This document shows positions 1-8,667 of a stretch of 64,000 nucleotides of DNA, one piece after another (position 1 is the first letter of the stretch; every line of letters begins with the position of its first letter). The stretch is from Rikenellaceae bacterium (GTDB lineage Bacteria > Bacteroidota > Bacteroidia > Bacteroidales > Rikenellaceae). The notes beneath the pieces were generated by a model. That model made no database searches. It was not told where the DNA came from and saw only the letters and a program-made list of their open reading frames with translations. Both the position numbers and the translations under genes were made by a program. The stretch is taken from the NCBI GenBank assembly GCA_902363575.1, contig CABJAJ010000005.1:124001-188000 (forward strand), read 5' to 3'.

Positions 1-211
1 TGCGCACGAGCGTCCAGAAATAGCCCGTGGCTCCGTTGTAATCCCGGTTGGTGATCGCCTCCTTAAGGAAGTTGCTGGCAAAGAGGTTATCCTTGCGCGC
101 TTCGGGCGTATCGCCCCACGGCGCATACCGCGGATCGGAGAAATCCTGAGCCAGGGATGCCGCACCCACGAAAGCCAGCAGCCCGGCGAGCAGAAATTTA
201 ACGTTTTTCAT
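1..211 (-). CDS. Partial TPR-type secreted protein, N-terminus only
   Basis: The gene starts at the ATG at 211 and runs off the left edge, so only about 70 residues are visible. A hydrophobic signal peptide ending near ASLAQ is followed by an RYAPWGDTPEARKDN stretch and the beginning of a helical segment (NFLKEAITNRDYNGATGYFW). I recognise this N-terminus from Bacteroidales tetratricopeptide-repeat proteins encoded after coaX and a small outer-membrane protein. That is recall; no repeat can be seen in the part present. It lies 41 bp after the outer-membrane protein gene and is probably the next gene of the same operon. Likely periplasmic or outer-membrane associated. Confidence 0.6.
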   Translation of the reverse strand, partial: MKNVKFLLAGLLAFVGAASLAQDFSDPRYAPWGDTPEARKDNLFASNFLKEAITNRDYNGATGYFWTLVR

Positions 212-252
212 GGTTTGATGTCGATTTATTTATATGCTTTTATTTCCAGTCG

Positions 253-1602
253 TCAATCGTATTTCGGCCTTACGAACCAATAGTCCTCGCCGAACATCGA
301 GATGCCGACGGCGAACTTGAAATACTGCTGTTTGACCAGCCCCACCCGGTCGTTGATCCGCGACGGGCCGCCCCGACGGCCGTACTCGATTCCCAGGTCG
401 ATGGAGGAGGCCCCCATGATTTTGAGCGGGATGCCGATGCCGGCCGTGACAGCGTATTCATTGAGCGTCTTGCCGCCGAAGGTCTGGTTGTAATCGCCGT
501 AGCGGAAGCCGACGCGGTAGGACCAGCGTTTGAGAATCCGCCTTACGTCCATGCGGTTGGGCGTCCATTCGAGCCCCGCTTTGAACGTGTTGGTATTGCG
601 GTAGGCGACCTCGAAACCCGAAGAGGCCTGCTCGCGGTACCCCTTGTTGCCGCTGCCCCAGTCCTGATAGACGTAATCCGCAGCGACCTGGATGCGCGAG
701 GTCTGGTAATAGAGACCGACAGCCACCTGATGAGGCAGCACCAGTTTCAGGTGGGGCGATTGCTCGGTCACCGTGGTGCCGAACAGATTGCCCGAATAGA
801 CCGTGCTGGTCACATCGGGCCGCAGGTCGCCGCCAATGTCGTAGGTGGCTCCGAGGGTGAGGATGCGGCGGCGCGGCTGGTTGATGATGTCCCACTGCAC
901 GCCGACCTGCCCCATGAAACGGGAAACGCTGTAGGTCTGCTTGCCGATGGCGGCCGTGAAAGATCCGCTGCCGACCACGTTGTTGGTCACCGTCGTGGTA
1001 AAAGAACGGTCGATGTCGCCCCAATAGTATTGCCCGGCTACGCCGATCGAGAAATTTTTGAAGAGCATCCAGCCGATTCCCAGCTTCACCTCGGTCACGT
1101 CGCCCTCGCCCGAGTAGAGCTGCTGCACGCGGCCGATGTTGCCCCAAATTTCGTCGTCCTCGATCGTCCCGGTGACCCGGTATCCCACGCTGCTGTAAGG
1201 GGTTAGGCTGAAGCCGAGGCCGAGTTTTCTGGCCAGGGGCATCTGCAGGGCGATGTCGTGGAAGTTGAAGGTATTGTAGCTCGTGCGGGCCGTGCGGCCG
1301 TCGCGCTGCTGGCTGTTGTAGAAATTCTGCCCCTCCACACCGAAGTCGAACAGGAACGTCTTGGGAGCGGTCGCGCTGTATGCCGCCGGATTGAGCAGAT
1401 TGACCCGCGAGGAGCTGCGCATGCCCACACCGGCGCCTCCCATCGAACGGGTCGGCAGGGCTCCCTGTGTCTGCAGCTCGCCGATGCCGTACATCGAATA
1501 GGGGGAAAAGGCGTTGATGCTGCTGGTCTGCGCCCATGCACCGCACGGCAGGGCCACGGCCGCCGCAACGACCCATTTAACGATGGTTTTCTTCACATGC
1601 AT
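253..1602 (-). CDS. Outer-membrane beta-barrel protein
   Basis: A 449-residue protein with a cleavable signal peptide (MHVKKTIVKWVVAAAVALP, cut near GAWAQ). It then has the alternating aromatic and polar strands of an outer-membrane barrel. The segment with SPYSMYGIGELQTQG and GGAGVGMRSSSRVNLLNPAAY resembles the FadL/OmpP1-type N-terminal hatch seen in Bacteroidetes proteins encoded beside coaX. Function is not established; lipid or hydrophobe uptake would be a guess from the FadL resemblance. The start overlaps the coaX 3' end by 26 bp, so the two are probably translated from one transcript. It sits in the rng-mfd-coaX-omp-TPR string. Confidence 0.75.
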   Translation of the reverse strand: MHVKKTIVKWVVAAAVALPCGAWAQTSSINAFSPYSMYGIGELQTQGALPTRSMGGAGVGMRSSSRVNLLNPAAYSATAPKTFLFDFGVEGQNFYNSQQRDGRTARTSYNTFNFHDIALQMPLARKLGLGFSLTPYSSVGYRVTGTIEDDEIWGNIGRVQQLYSGEGDVTEVKLGIGWMLFKNFSIGVAGQYYWGDIDRSFTTTVTNNVVGSGSFTAAIGKQTYSVSRFMGQVGVQWDIINQPRRRILTLGATYDIGGDLRPDVTSTVYSGNLFGTTVTEQSPHLKLVLPHQVAVGLYYQTSRIQVAADYVYQDWGSGNKGYREQASSGFEVAYRNTNTFKAGLEWTPNRMDVRRILKRWSYRVGFRYGDYNQTFGGKTLNEYAVTAGIGIPLKIMGASSIDLGIEYGRRGGPSRINDRVGLVKQQYFKFAVGISMFGEDYWFVRPKYD

Positions 1603-2320
1603 GGTACTCCAAAATTCGATTCAGTCCGTAGAAGACCAGATCACAGTTTGCAAATATCGTATTTTTAAATCGTTTCTCAAAGAATTTTGCATCCCCGCCG
1701 GTGAAAATTACCAATAAGCGGTCGTATGCGGCGCGCATGCGGTCGATATGGCCGGCTATTTCGTAACAAAGCGACGCAATCACCCCCTGCTGGATGCAGG
1801 CGCGCGTGGTGCGTCCGAGCGGCAGCTCCTCGTCGGCCGGGCCGCAGAGCGGCAGGCTGGCCGTATAATCGTGCAGGGCGCGGAAGCGGGCCCTGAAGCC
1901 GGGGGATATGAAACCGCCCCGGAACGTTCCGTCCGCGGTCAGCAGATCGATCGTCACGGCCGTCCCGAAATCCACGATCAGCACGTTGCGGCCCGGGTAG
2001 CGGTCCGCCGCGCCGACGGCGGCGGCCAGACGGTCGCATCCGAGGGTTTCGGGCGTGAGGTAGGCGTTAGCGATCGGGGTCGGCATACCGGGCCGGAACT
2101 CCAGCAGGTAGTCCGTCCGCTCGCGCAGCAGCGCGGCGACGTCCCGCCCGTCGGCCCCCGTAGCGGCCGCTATCGCCCGGTCCGCCCCCGTCCAGCGCCG
2201 GAAAAGCGCATCGGCCTCCGCACGCGTGAAACGCTCGGAGGCGTAACGGTCCGTAAGCCGGTCCCCGTCGAAGAGGGCCAGCTTGACCAGCGTGTTTCCG
2301 ATATCCGCGACGACGTTCAT
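1577..2320 (-). CDS. coaX: Type III pantothenate kinase
   Basis: Catalyses ATP-dependent phosphorylation of pantothenate, the first step of coenzyme A synthesis, in the cytoplasm. The N-terminus MNVVADIGNTLVKLALFDGD carries the acetate-kinase-like phosphate loop DIGNT. A second glycine-rich motif, DFGTAVTIDLL, is followed by FRGGFISPGF, both typical of CoaX. About 247 residues is the usual length. An upstream in-frame TTG at 2326 would add two residues and overlap mfd by 4 bp. I prefer the ATG at 2320, which lies just after the mfd stop and gives the normal family N-terminus. The 3' end overlaps the outer-membrane protein gene by 26 bp. Confidence 0.9.
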   Translation of the reverse strand: MNVVADIGNTLVKLALFDGDRLTDRYASERFTRAEADALFRRWTGADRAIAAATGADGRDVAALLRERTDYLLEFRPGMPTPIANAYLTPETLGCDRLAAAVGAADRYPGRNVLIVDFGTAVTIDLLTADGTFRGGFISPGFRARFRALHDYTASLPLCGPADEELPLGRTTRACIQQGVIASLCYEIAGHIDRMRAAYDRLLVIFTGGDAKFFEKRFKNTIFANCDLVFYGLNRILEYHACEENHR

Positions 2321-2322
2321 CT

Positions 2323-5300
2323 TCAAAGGGAGCGCAGGACGCGGTAAGCCTCCTCGATATCCTTGATTTGCCTAACGGTCATCGCCAGGCGATTATTGTG
2401 CTGCTTGAGCACAAAGCGGGAGGGGTCGGCCGTGACCCGCTGCAAAAGCTGCATGAAAGTTTCGCTCTTGTAGTAGGGCGAGGATTCGTCCCCGACGAAA
2501 TGGACGATCATCAGGCCGTTGCGGACCTTCACCCGCTCCATGCCCAGCCGCACGGCCTCCCACCGCAGCCGCACGACGTTCAGCAGCTCGCGGGCCGGGC
2601 CGGGCAAAGCGCCGAAGCGGTCGGCGAGCCGGGCCTCGAACCGCACGAGAGCCTCCTCGTCGCGCGTGGAGTCCAGCTCGCGGTAGAGGCGCAGTTTCTC
2701 GGCGGGCTGCCGCACGTAGTCGTCGGGCAGTTCGGCCAGGGCGTCGATCTCGATGGTGGCGTCCTCGATGTAATTCATCTGTCCCACGACCTCCTGTTCC
2801 CGGCTGGTGAGGCCCGCCACGTCGAGCCCCTCGGCCCGCAGTTCGGCCACGGCCTGCTGCATGATCTTCTGGTAGGTCTCGAAGCCCACGTCGGCGATGA
2901 AGCCGCTCTGCTGGGCCCCGAGCAGGTTGCCCGCACCCCGGATGTCGAGATCCTGCATGGCGATATTGAAGCCCGACCCGAGGTCCGAGAACTCCTCGAT
3001 GGCCCGCAGCCGCCGCCGGGCGTCCGACCCCAGCAGTTCGTCGGGCGGGGTGAGCAGGTAGCAGTAGGCCTTCACGTCGCTGCGCCCCACGCGGCCCCGC
3101 AGTTGGTGCAGGTCGCTCAGGCCGAAGCGGTGGGCGTCATTGACGATGATCGTATTGGCGTTGGGGATGTCGATGCCGTTCTCGATGATGGTCGTCGAGA
3201 GCAGCACGTCGAACTCCCCGTAGATGAAGTCCATGATGAGCTTCTCGAGCTGCTCGGCGGGCATCTTGCCGTGTCCCACGCCCACGCGGGCTTCGGGGCA
3301 GAGGCGGGCGAGCATCCCCTGCAACGACTGGAGCTCCTCCACGCGGTTGTGAACGAAATAGACCTGCCCGCCGCGTGCGAGCTCAGCGCGGACGGCGTCG
3401 CGCACGATCTCCTCCGAAAAGACGTGCGACTCGGTCTGGATCGGCTGCCGGTTGGGCGGGGCCGTGGAGATGACCGACAGGTCGCGCGAGCCCATCAGCG
3501 AAAACTGGAGCGTGCGCGGGATGGGGGTGGCGGTGAGGGTCAGCGTATCGACGCTCACGCTCATCTGCGTAAGTTTCTCCTTCGCCGCCACGCCGAATTT
3601 CTGCTCCTCGTCGATAATGAGCAGCCCCAGGTCGCGGAAACGGATGCCCTTGCCGAGCATCTTGTGCGTGCCGATGAGGATGTCGATTTTGCCCGCCTCC
3701 AGGTCGGCGGCGATCTGCGCCGTGTCGCGCGACGACTTGGTGCGGTTGAGGTACTCGACGCGCACGGGAAACTCCCGCAGCCGCTCGGAGAACGAGCGGT
3801 AGTGCTGGAGCGCCAGGATGGTGGTGGGCACCAGCACGGCTACCTGCTTGCCGTCGGTGGCGGCCTTGAAAGCGGCTCGCACGGCCACCTCCGTCTTGCC
3901 GAAGCCCACGTCGCCGCAGACGAGCCGGTCCATCGGCTGATCGGACTCCATGTCGCGCTTGACGGCCGCGGTCGCAGCCTGCTGGTCGGGCGTGTCCTCC
4001 CACATGAAGGAGGCCTCGAGCTCGTGCTGCAGGTAGCTGTCGGGCGAGAAGGCGAACCCCCGGCTCGCCTTCCGACGGGCATAGAGGGCGATCAGCTCGC
4101 GCGAGATATCCTTAACGGCTTTCTTGGCGGCGTTCTTGAGCTTGAGCCACGCCCCGCTGCCGAGCTTGTAGATCTTCGGAGGCTCGCCGTCGCCGCTCTT
4201 GTAGCGGGCGATGCGGTGGAGGGCGTGGACGTTCACGAAGAGCACGTCGTTATCCCTGTACACCAGCTTGATGGCCTCGTGCACCCTGCCGTTTTCGTTG
4301 ATTTTGACCAGCCCACCGAAGCGTCCGATCCCGTGGTCGATATGCACCACGTAATCCCCCATGCGAAGCTGGTTCAGCTCGGCGACGGTCATCTGCTCGT
4401 CGCGTTTGATCTCCCCGTTGATGCGGTAGCGCTGGTAGCGGTCGAAAATCTGGTGGTCGGTATAGAGGCAGCAGCGCAGGTCGTTGTCCACGAACCCTTC
4501 GTGGAGCGTCAGGGGCAGGGTCTCGAAGCGCACCTGTCCCCGGCCGACCTGCCGGAAAATGTTTTGCAGGCGTTCGATCTGCGCCTTGTTTTCCGAGAGG
4601 ATGTAAGTCGTGTAGCCCCGCTGCGCCGAGGCGAGGATGTCGTCGGCCAGCAGCTCGAAATTCTTGTTGAAGCGGGGCTGCGGCGCGGTGTCGAAATCGA
4701 CGACCGCATCGGCGGGCCGCTCGCGCAGGCTGTCCCGCAGCAGCAGCAGGCGGCTTTGCGCCATATCTTCGAGCAGGGTGCGGCGGCTGGCCAGCCGGAG
4801 GTCGATGGCCTGCGGCTCGTCCGTCTCCGCGAGCACCCGTTTGCGCAGGTCATTGACCCGCCGCAGGGCGTAATCGGCATCGGGGAACCAGTAGGCGACC
4901 CCCTCGCCGGCGAAGCGGGCGAAGGTGACGCGCGCCTGCTCCCGCTGCCGGAGGTCGGGAATGATCTCGGCCCGCTCGAGCCGCTCCGAGGAGAGCTGGC
5001 TCGAAATCTCGAAACGGCGGATCGAGTCCACGTCGTCGCCGAAGAAATCCAGACGGAAAGGCTTGCTCTCGGCGAAGGAGAAGACATCGACGATGCCGCC
5101 CCGCACGGAGTACTGGCCCGGCTCATAGACGAAATCGACCTGCACGAACCCCGCATCGGCGAGCGATTGCACGAGCACCGGAATCGAGATGCGCTCCCCG
5201 ACCCCGATGCGGATGGTTTCACGCGCGAGCGACTCCCGGTCGGCCACCCGCTCGGCGAGCGCCTCGGGATAGGTGCAAACCACCAGGTAGGGAGGCTCCT

Positions 5301-5688
5301 CCCCGCGCCGGGGCTTCGCCTCCCTTCCCGCAAAACCCGTCAGGGCATTGAGCGTCGCCGTACGCTGCACCACTCCCTGCGCATCCTCGGTGCCATAGAC
5401 GATCGAACGCTTGTAGGAGCTCGGGAAGAAGAGGATGCGCGACTCGTCGAGCAGGGCGTAGAAGTCGTTGAGCAGGTAGGCCGCAGCGTCGCGGTCCTCG
5501 GCCACGAAGACGTGCACGCCCCCCGTGCGGCGGACGGCCGTCGCCGCATGGAACGACAGCGCCCCGCCCACCAGCTCGCGCAGGTGGAGGGTCTGCGCCC
5601 CTTCGCGGCAGGCGCGCAGGAGGCGGCCCATCGGCTTCGAGGCGGACGCCAGCTCGCGGGCGTCGGTTTTTTTCACTTCGGGATTCAT
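2323..5688 (-). CDS. mfd: Transcription-repair coupling factor
   Basis: Mfd displaces RNA polymerase stalled at DNA lesions and recruits UvrA. This copy has 1121 residues, close to the E. coli length. The UvrB-like N-terminal modules come first. The RNA-polymerase-interacting region (around QMTVAELNQLRMGDYVVHIDHGIG, about residues 440-465) follows, then a superfamily 2 helicase core. That core has Walker A GDVGFGKTEVA, Walker B LLIIDEEQKFG (DEEQ where E. coli has DEEH), TATPIPRTL, and the C-terminal QLRGRVGRSDVKAYCYLL motif. It starts 30 bp after rng and ends 2 bp before coaX, so it is a central member of this operon. Confidence 0.96.
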   Translation of the reverse strand: MNPEVKKTDARELASASKPMGRLLRACREGAQTLHLRELVGGALSFHAATAVRRTGGVHVFVAEDRDAAAYLLNDFYALLDESRILFFPSSYKRSIVYGTEDAQGVVQRTATLNALTGFAGREAKPRRGEEPPYLVVCTYPEALAERVADRESLARETIRIGVGERISIPVLVQSLADAGFVQVDFVYEPGQYSVRGGIVDVFSFAESKPFRLDFFGDDVDSIRRFEISSQLSSERLERAEIIPDLRQREQARVTFARFAGEGVAYWFPDADYALRRVNDLRKRVLAETDEPQAIDLRLASRRTLLEDMAQSRLLLLRDSLRERPADAVVDFDTAPQPRFNKNFELLADDILASAQRGYTTYILSENKAQIERLQNIFRQVGRGQVRFETLPLTLHEGFVDNDLRCCLYTDHQIFDRYQRYRINGEIKRDEQMTVAELNQLRMGDYVVHIDHGIGRFGGLVKINENGRVHEAIKLVYRDNDVLFVNVHALHRIARYKSGDGEPPKIYKLGSGAWLKLKNAAKKAVKDISRELIALYARRKASRGFAFSPDSYLQHELEASFMWEDTPDQQAATAAVKRDMESDQPMDRLVCGDVGFGKTEVAVRAAFKAATDGKQVAVLVPTTILALQHYRSFSERLREFPVRVEYLNRTKSSRDTAQIAADLEAGKIDILIGTHKMLGKGIRFRDLGLLIIDEEQKFGVAAKEKLTQMSVSVDTLTLTATPIPRTLQFSLMGSRDLSVISTAPPNRQPIQTESHVFSEEIVRDAVRAELARGGQVYFVHNRVEELQSLQGMLARLCPEARVGVGHGKMPAEQLEKLIMDFIYGEFDVLLSTTIIENGIDIPNANTIIVNDAHRFGLSDLHQLRGRVGRSDVKAYCYLLTPPDELLGSDARRRLRAIEEFSDLGSGFNIAMQDLDIRGAGNLLGAQQSGFIADVGFETYQKIMQQAVAELRAEGLDVAGLTSREQEVVGQMNYIEDATIEIDALAELPDDYVRQPAEKLRLYRELDSTRDEEALVRFEARLADRFGALPGPARELLNVVRLRWEAVRLGMERVKVRNGLMIVHFVGDESSPYYKSETFMQLLQRVTADPSRFVLKQHNNRLAMTVRQIKDIEEAYRVLRSL

Positions 5689-5718
5689 CCTGCCGGCAGC
5701 TTCCGAACGGCGCGACGC

Positions 5719-7269
5719 CTACTCCTTGACCAGGTCGTTGCCTTTGCGGTCGTAATAATGGGCATCCACGATCCCCACGCTCTGGTCGGAGACGATCGAA
5801 AGCCAGAACTTGTAACGCCACATCCACCGCATACGCAGCGGCCACAGCCCCCGACGCAGATAGGACGAAACATAGGGGCTGACGCTCAGGCGGACGTATT
5901 TCTGTTTGCGGTCCTGCGTGAGGTACGAGATCTTGTTCTCGATCTTCTTGTCGAGCAGCACCGTGGGCTCGATCTTGCCCGTGCCGTTGCAGGTCGGGCA
6001 GACGTCCGTCACGTCCTGCACGGCCACCGGACGCACGCGCTGGCGCGTGATCTGCATCAAGCCGAATTTGGTGAGGGGCAGCACCGTGTGCTTGGCCTTG
6101 TCGGTGGCCATCAGCTTGGTCATCTCGTCGTAGAGCAACTGGCGGTTGGCCGCTTTGTGCAGGTCGATGAAATCGACGATCACGATGCCGCCCAGGTCGC
6201 GCAGGCGCAGTTGTCGGGCGATTTCGCGGGCGGCGGCGAGGTTCACGTCGAGCGCCGTCTGCTCCTGGTTGTCCTCGGCTTTGGTGCGGTTGCCGGAATT
6301 GACGTCGATGACGTTCATCGCCTCCGTGTGTTCGATAATCAAGTAGGCCCCGCGGCGGAGCGACACGTACTTGGCGAACAGCGACTTGATCTGCTTCGAT
6401 ATGTCGAAGTTATCGAAGATCGGGACGCCTCCCCGGTAGAGCTTCACGAGCTTTTCGCTCTCGGGCTCGATGCCCCGGATGTAGTTGCGCACCTCGTTGA
6501 AAGTGGCCTCGTCGTTCACGACGATCTGCGAGAAGGTGCCGTTGAGCGAGTCGCGGATGATGGTGTTGGCGCGGCTCAGCTCGCTCATCACCTGCGCCGG
6601 GGCCGTGCTCTTCTTCACGGCCTGAAGGGTCTTGCGCCAGCGGTCGATCTGGGTCTGCATGTCGTGCTCGATGTCCTCGTCCTTGGCTTCGATGGCCGCC
6701 GTGCGGATGATGACGCCGAAGTTCTTGGGCAGCACGGCCGCCGCGATGCGTTTCAGGCGCTTCTTCTCCTCGTTCGAGCGGATCTTCTGCGAAAGAAAGA
6801 CCTTCGACGAGAAAGGCACCAGCACGACGTTGCGCCCCGCCAGCGAAATGTCCGCCGTCAGGCGGGGCCCTTTGGTCGAGATGGCCTCCTTGGCGATCTG
6901 CACCAGGATGGTCTGTCCCACCTGGAGGTAGTCCGAAATCTTGCCCGTCTTTTCGACAGGCGGCTCCATTTTCATGGTCTCCAGCCGCATGCCCCGCTTG
7001 CCGGGCTGCTGGCTCGCCACGAGCTTCTGCAGCGACGGGAACTGCGCCCCCAGGTCGAGGTAGTGGATGAAAGCGTCCTTTTCGTGACCGATATTGACGA
7101 ACGCCGCGTTCAGGCCCGGCATGATCTTGCGGACGCGGCCCAGGTAAATATCCCCCACGGCGAATCCGGTCTGACACTGCTCCTTGTTGAGCTCCACGAG
7201 CACCTTGTCTTCACACAGGGCGATGGCTATTTCGGTTGGGTTTACGTTGATGATTAGCTCTCGATTCAT
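5719..7269 (-). CDS. rng: Ribonuclease E/G family endoribonuclease
   Basis: RNase G/E-type single-strand-specific endoribonuclease involved in rRNA maturation and mRNA turnover. The protein has about 516 residues. An S1-type RNA-binding region comes first (VGDIYLGRVRKIMPGLNAAFVNIG-like block near residues 35-60). The catalytic core follows, with metal-binding acidic residues in MNVIDVNSGN and GGIVIVDFIDL. A CPTCNGTGK motif matches the zinc-link. A longer reading frame extends upstream to 7374, but its extra 35 residues are low-complexity. The family normally begins at MNRELIINVNPTEIAIAL, so I chose the ATG at 7269. It heads the mfd-coaX string and lies downstream of HU and the tiny basic protein. 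Confidence 0.93.
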   Translation of the reverse strand: MNRELIINVNPTEIAIALCEDKVLVELNKEQCQTGFAVGDIYLGRVRKIMPGLNAAFVNIGHEKDAFIHYLDLGAQFPSLQKLVASQQPGKRGMRLETMKMEPPVEKTGKISDYLQVGQTILVQIAKEAISTKGPRLTADISLAGRNVVLVPFSSKVFLSQKIRSNEEKKRLKRIAAAVLPKNFGVIIRTAAIEAKDEDIEHDMQTQIDRWRKTLQAVKKSTAPAQVMSELSRANTIIRDSLNGTFSQIVVNDEATFNEVRNYIRGIEPESEKLVKLYRGGVPIFDNFDISKQIKSLFAKYVSLRRGAYLIIEHTEAMNVIDVNSGNRTKAEDNQEQTALDVNLAAAREIARQLRLRDLGGIVIVDFIDLHKAANRQLLYDEMTKLMATDKAKHTVLPLTKFGLMQITRQRVRPVAVQDVTDVCPTCNGTGKIEPTVLLDKKIENKISYLTQDRKQKYVRLSVSPYVSSYLRRGLWPLRMRWMWRYKFWLSIVSDQSVGIVDAHYYDRKGNDLVKE

Positions 7270-7813
7270 ATTCTTATTCGCGGTTCGGGCCGCAGGCTGC
7301 GCCTTGCGGCCGCCGCGATCGTTGGGATTATTATTTACGGCTGCCTTCGACGGGAAGCGGCAGCGGACTTCCATGTTTCAAACGGGCTTCCGGCCCCTGT
7401 CAGGATTTGCGTGAAATCGCCCCGATCCGGGGCAGGGCGTCACGGGCATCGGCACCCGGACCGACTTCGCAGGCGCTTCGTCCAACGGACGGCAGCCGGG
7501 CCGAAGCGCCCGCATCGCTGCGTACCTGCGGCAGCCGACGGATCGGCCCTGCCGTACGGCTCCATGCAAAACGAACCGGCCGCCCTTGCGCGCCGTCGCC
7601 TGCGGCGCATCGGCCGATCGACCGCGGCACTCCGGCAAGTGCTGCCGGGGAAGTGCGCTCCGACGCCTTCCGAGCCCTCTGCGGCCCCGTTTACGGCACA
7701 TTATCCGGCCTCCGGCCACGCAAACCGGGGCGGAACGGAATTTTAAACAGGTAAAGCTAAAAGAGCCTGACACCCTTTTAGCTTTATCTCGTTGCTTAGC
7801 ACGAAGGTGCTAC
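7270..7813. other. Intergenic gap before rng
   Basis: A 544-bp gap between the tiny basic protein gene and rng. It holds the hairpin at 7752-7786. The remainder is GC-rich, and several overlapping reading frames stay open in it. None has a recognisable product, and the codon pattern differs from frame to frame, so I call no gene. No exact TAnnTTTG element was found on the minus strand just before rng; its promoter is unresolved. Confidence 0.5.
7752..7786 (-). terminator. Hairpin terminator after the HU/basic-protein pair
   Basis: A perfect 12-bp inverted repeat (TAAAGCTAAAAG at 7752-7763, CTTTTAGCTTTA at 7775-7786) with an 11-nt loop. It lies 27 bp past the stop of the 29-residue gene on the minus strand. 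The AT-rich outer stem supplies some U residues on the transcript, but there is no long U run. Confidence 0.6.
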
Positions 7814-7903
7814 CTACTTTTTCTTATGACGGTTCTTGCGAAGACGTTTTTTGCGTTTGTGGGTAGCCATCTTATGCCCTTTTCTTTTCTTACCGCTCGG
7901 CAT
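7814..7903 (-). CDS. 29-residue AURKAIP1/COX24-type basic protein, probably ribosomal
   Basis: Reads MPSGKKRKGHKMATHKRKKR, then nine more residues ending in RHKKK. About half of the residues are Lys or Arg. Bacteroidetes genomes carry a nearly identical tiny protein, annotated (from memory) as an AURKAIP1/COX24-domain protein. That domain is shared with mitochondrial mS38 and actinobacterial bS22, so a small-subunit ribosomal role is likely but inferred. It sits 38 bp after HU and before a hairpin terminator, so HU and this gene probably share a transcript. An internal ATG at residue 12 could give an 18-residue form. It is short enough to be missed by gene callers. Confidence 0.75.
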   Translation of the reverse strand: MPSGKKRKGHKMATHKRKKRLRKNRHKKK

Positions 7904-7941
7904 AGTTCAAAATTTTTGAGGTTTTACTTCTTTATCGGGTC

Positions 7942-8214
7942 CTACTTCAGCTTGGCCGCGAAACTCTTGGCGGGTTTGAAAGCAGGGATGTTATGTTCGG
8001 GAATGGTGATGGTGGTGTTTTTGGAGATGTTACGCGCCACTTTCTGTGCGCGTTTCTTGACGATGAAGCTACCGAAGCCGCGCAGGTACACGTTATTATT
8101 GCTTTCGAGCGCACACTTGATGCTCTCCATGAAAGCCTCGACGATGGTCTGCACCTGGGCTTTCTCGGCACCGGTGCCCTTAGCGATTTCGCTTACGATA
8201 TCTGCCTTAGTCAT
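7942..8214 (-). CDS. hup: HU-family DNA-binding protein
   Basis: A 90-residue histone-like protein that bends and compacts DNA as a dimer. It starts MTKADIVSEIAKGTGAEKAQ and has the HU/IHF signature around residues 45-65 (RGFGSFIVKKRAQKVARN). It ends with the beta-arm IPEHNIPAFKPAKSFAAKLK, where the conserved Pro of the DNA-intercalating arm is present. Length is standard. A Bacteroidetes promoter lies just upstream (8252-8283), so this is a first gene. The tiny basic protein follows 38 bp later. Confidence 0.95.
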   Translation of the reverse strand: MTKADIVSEIAKGTGAEKAQVQTIVEAFMESIKCALESNNNVYLRGFGSFIVKKRAQKVARNISKNTTITIPEHNIPAFKPAKSFAAKLK

Positions 8215-8251
8215 GTTATAATAGTTTATAAGTTAAATACATTTAAGGACT

Positions 8252-8283
8252 GCAAATATAGGTTTTATTTGAATATCCGGCAA
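8252..8283 (-). promoter_or_regulatory. Bacteroidetes promoter of the HU gene
   Basis: On the minus strand, TTG (8283-8281), a 20-nt spacer, then TATATTTG (8260-8253). This matches the sigma-ABfr consensus TTTG-N19/20-TAnnTTTG. It places the start of transcription about 35 nt upstream of the HU ATG. Confidence 0.75.
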
Positions 8284-8617
8284 CTAATTCTCTTTTTTTT
8301 TGCGCCGATCGGGCAATAACCCGGTCAGCGTGTTTATTTTACAGTCTGTCAGCGCTTCCATCAAATACCGGGCCACAGCTTGAATTATCCGTCACGAAAT
8401 CCACGCGCAACGCCCGGAGCAGCCCCGCGAACCGGACTGGCGCGGGCCCGGAAAAGGGTTCGCCCGCACGGACCGGCCGGCGCGCGGCGGTCCGCCCGCC
8501 GCGTGGGAGCTTCGATGTGTTTCGACACGCCGCTCGCATTCAGCGTATTGCCGACCGACCTGCCCGCGGATGCGGAAACAGACGGGCTCCGGCACAATAA
8601 ATTGCCCGATATTCGCA

Positions 8618-8647
8618 TTGTATTCTAAGGAAATATCCCTACTTTTG
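8618..8647 (+). promoter_or_regulatory. Bacteroidetes promoter of porX
   Basis: TTG (8618-8620), 19-nt spacer, TACTTTTG (8640-8647), matching the Bacteroidetes housekeeping consensus. The porX ATG follows 20 nt later. Confidence 0.75.
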
Positions 8648-8667
8648 TTCGATTAAAGCCGAAAGAA

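Larger units (their letters stand above)
8215..8667. other. Divergent intergenic region between HU and porX
   Basis: A 453-bp region between two divergently transcribed genes. It contains a promoter for each (8252-8283 minus, 8618-8647 plus). The middle part, about 8345-8580, is GC-rich with open frames in several phases. I see no convincing gene or repeat there. Confidence 0.5.

Noticed and set aside
2321..2326. TTG start of coaX two codons upstream
   Set aside because: The ATG at 2320 gives the standard N-terminus and follows the mfd stop directly.
2368..7257. A 1629-codon open frame on the plus strand opposite mfd and rng
   Set aside because: It is antisense to two certain genes. Long antisense frames arise from their GC-rich third positions, and the product is a His/Val/Leu/Arg-rich filler with no domain.
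7378..7773. A 131-codon frame before rng
   Set aside because: Overlapping open frames exist in several other phases, there is no recognisable product, and it runs through the hairpin terminator.
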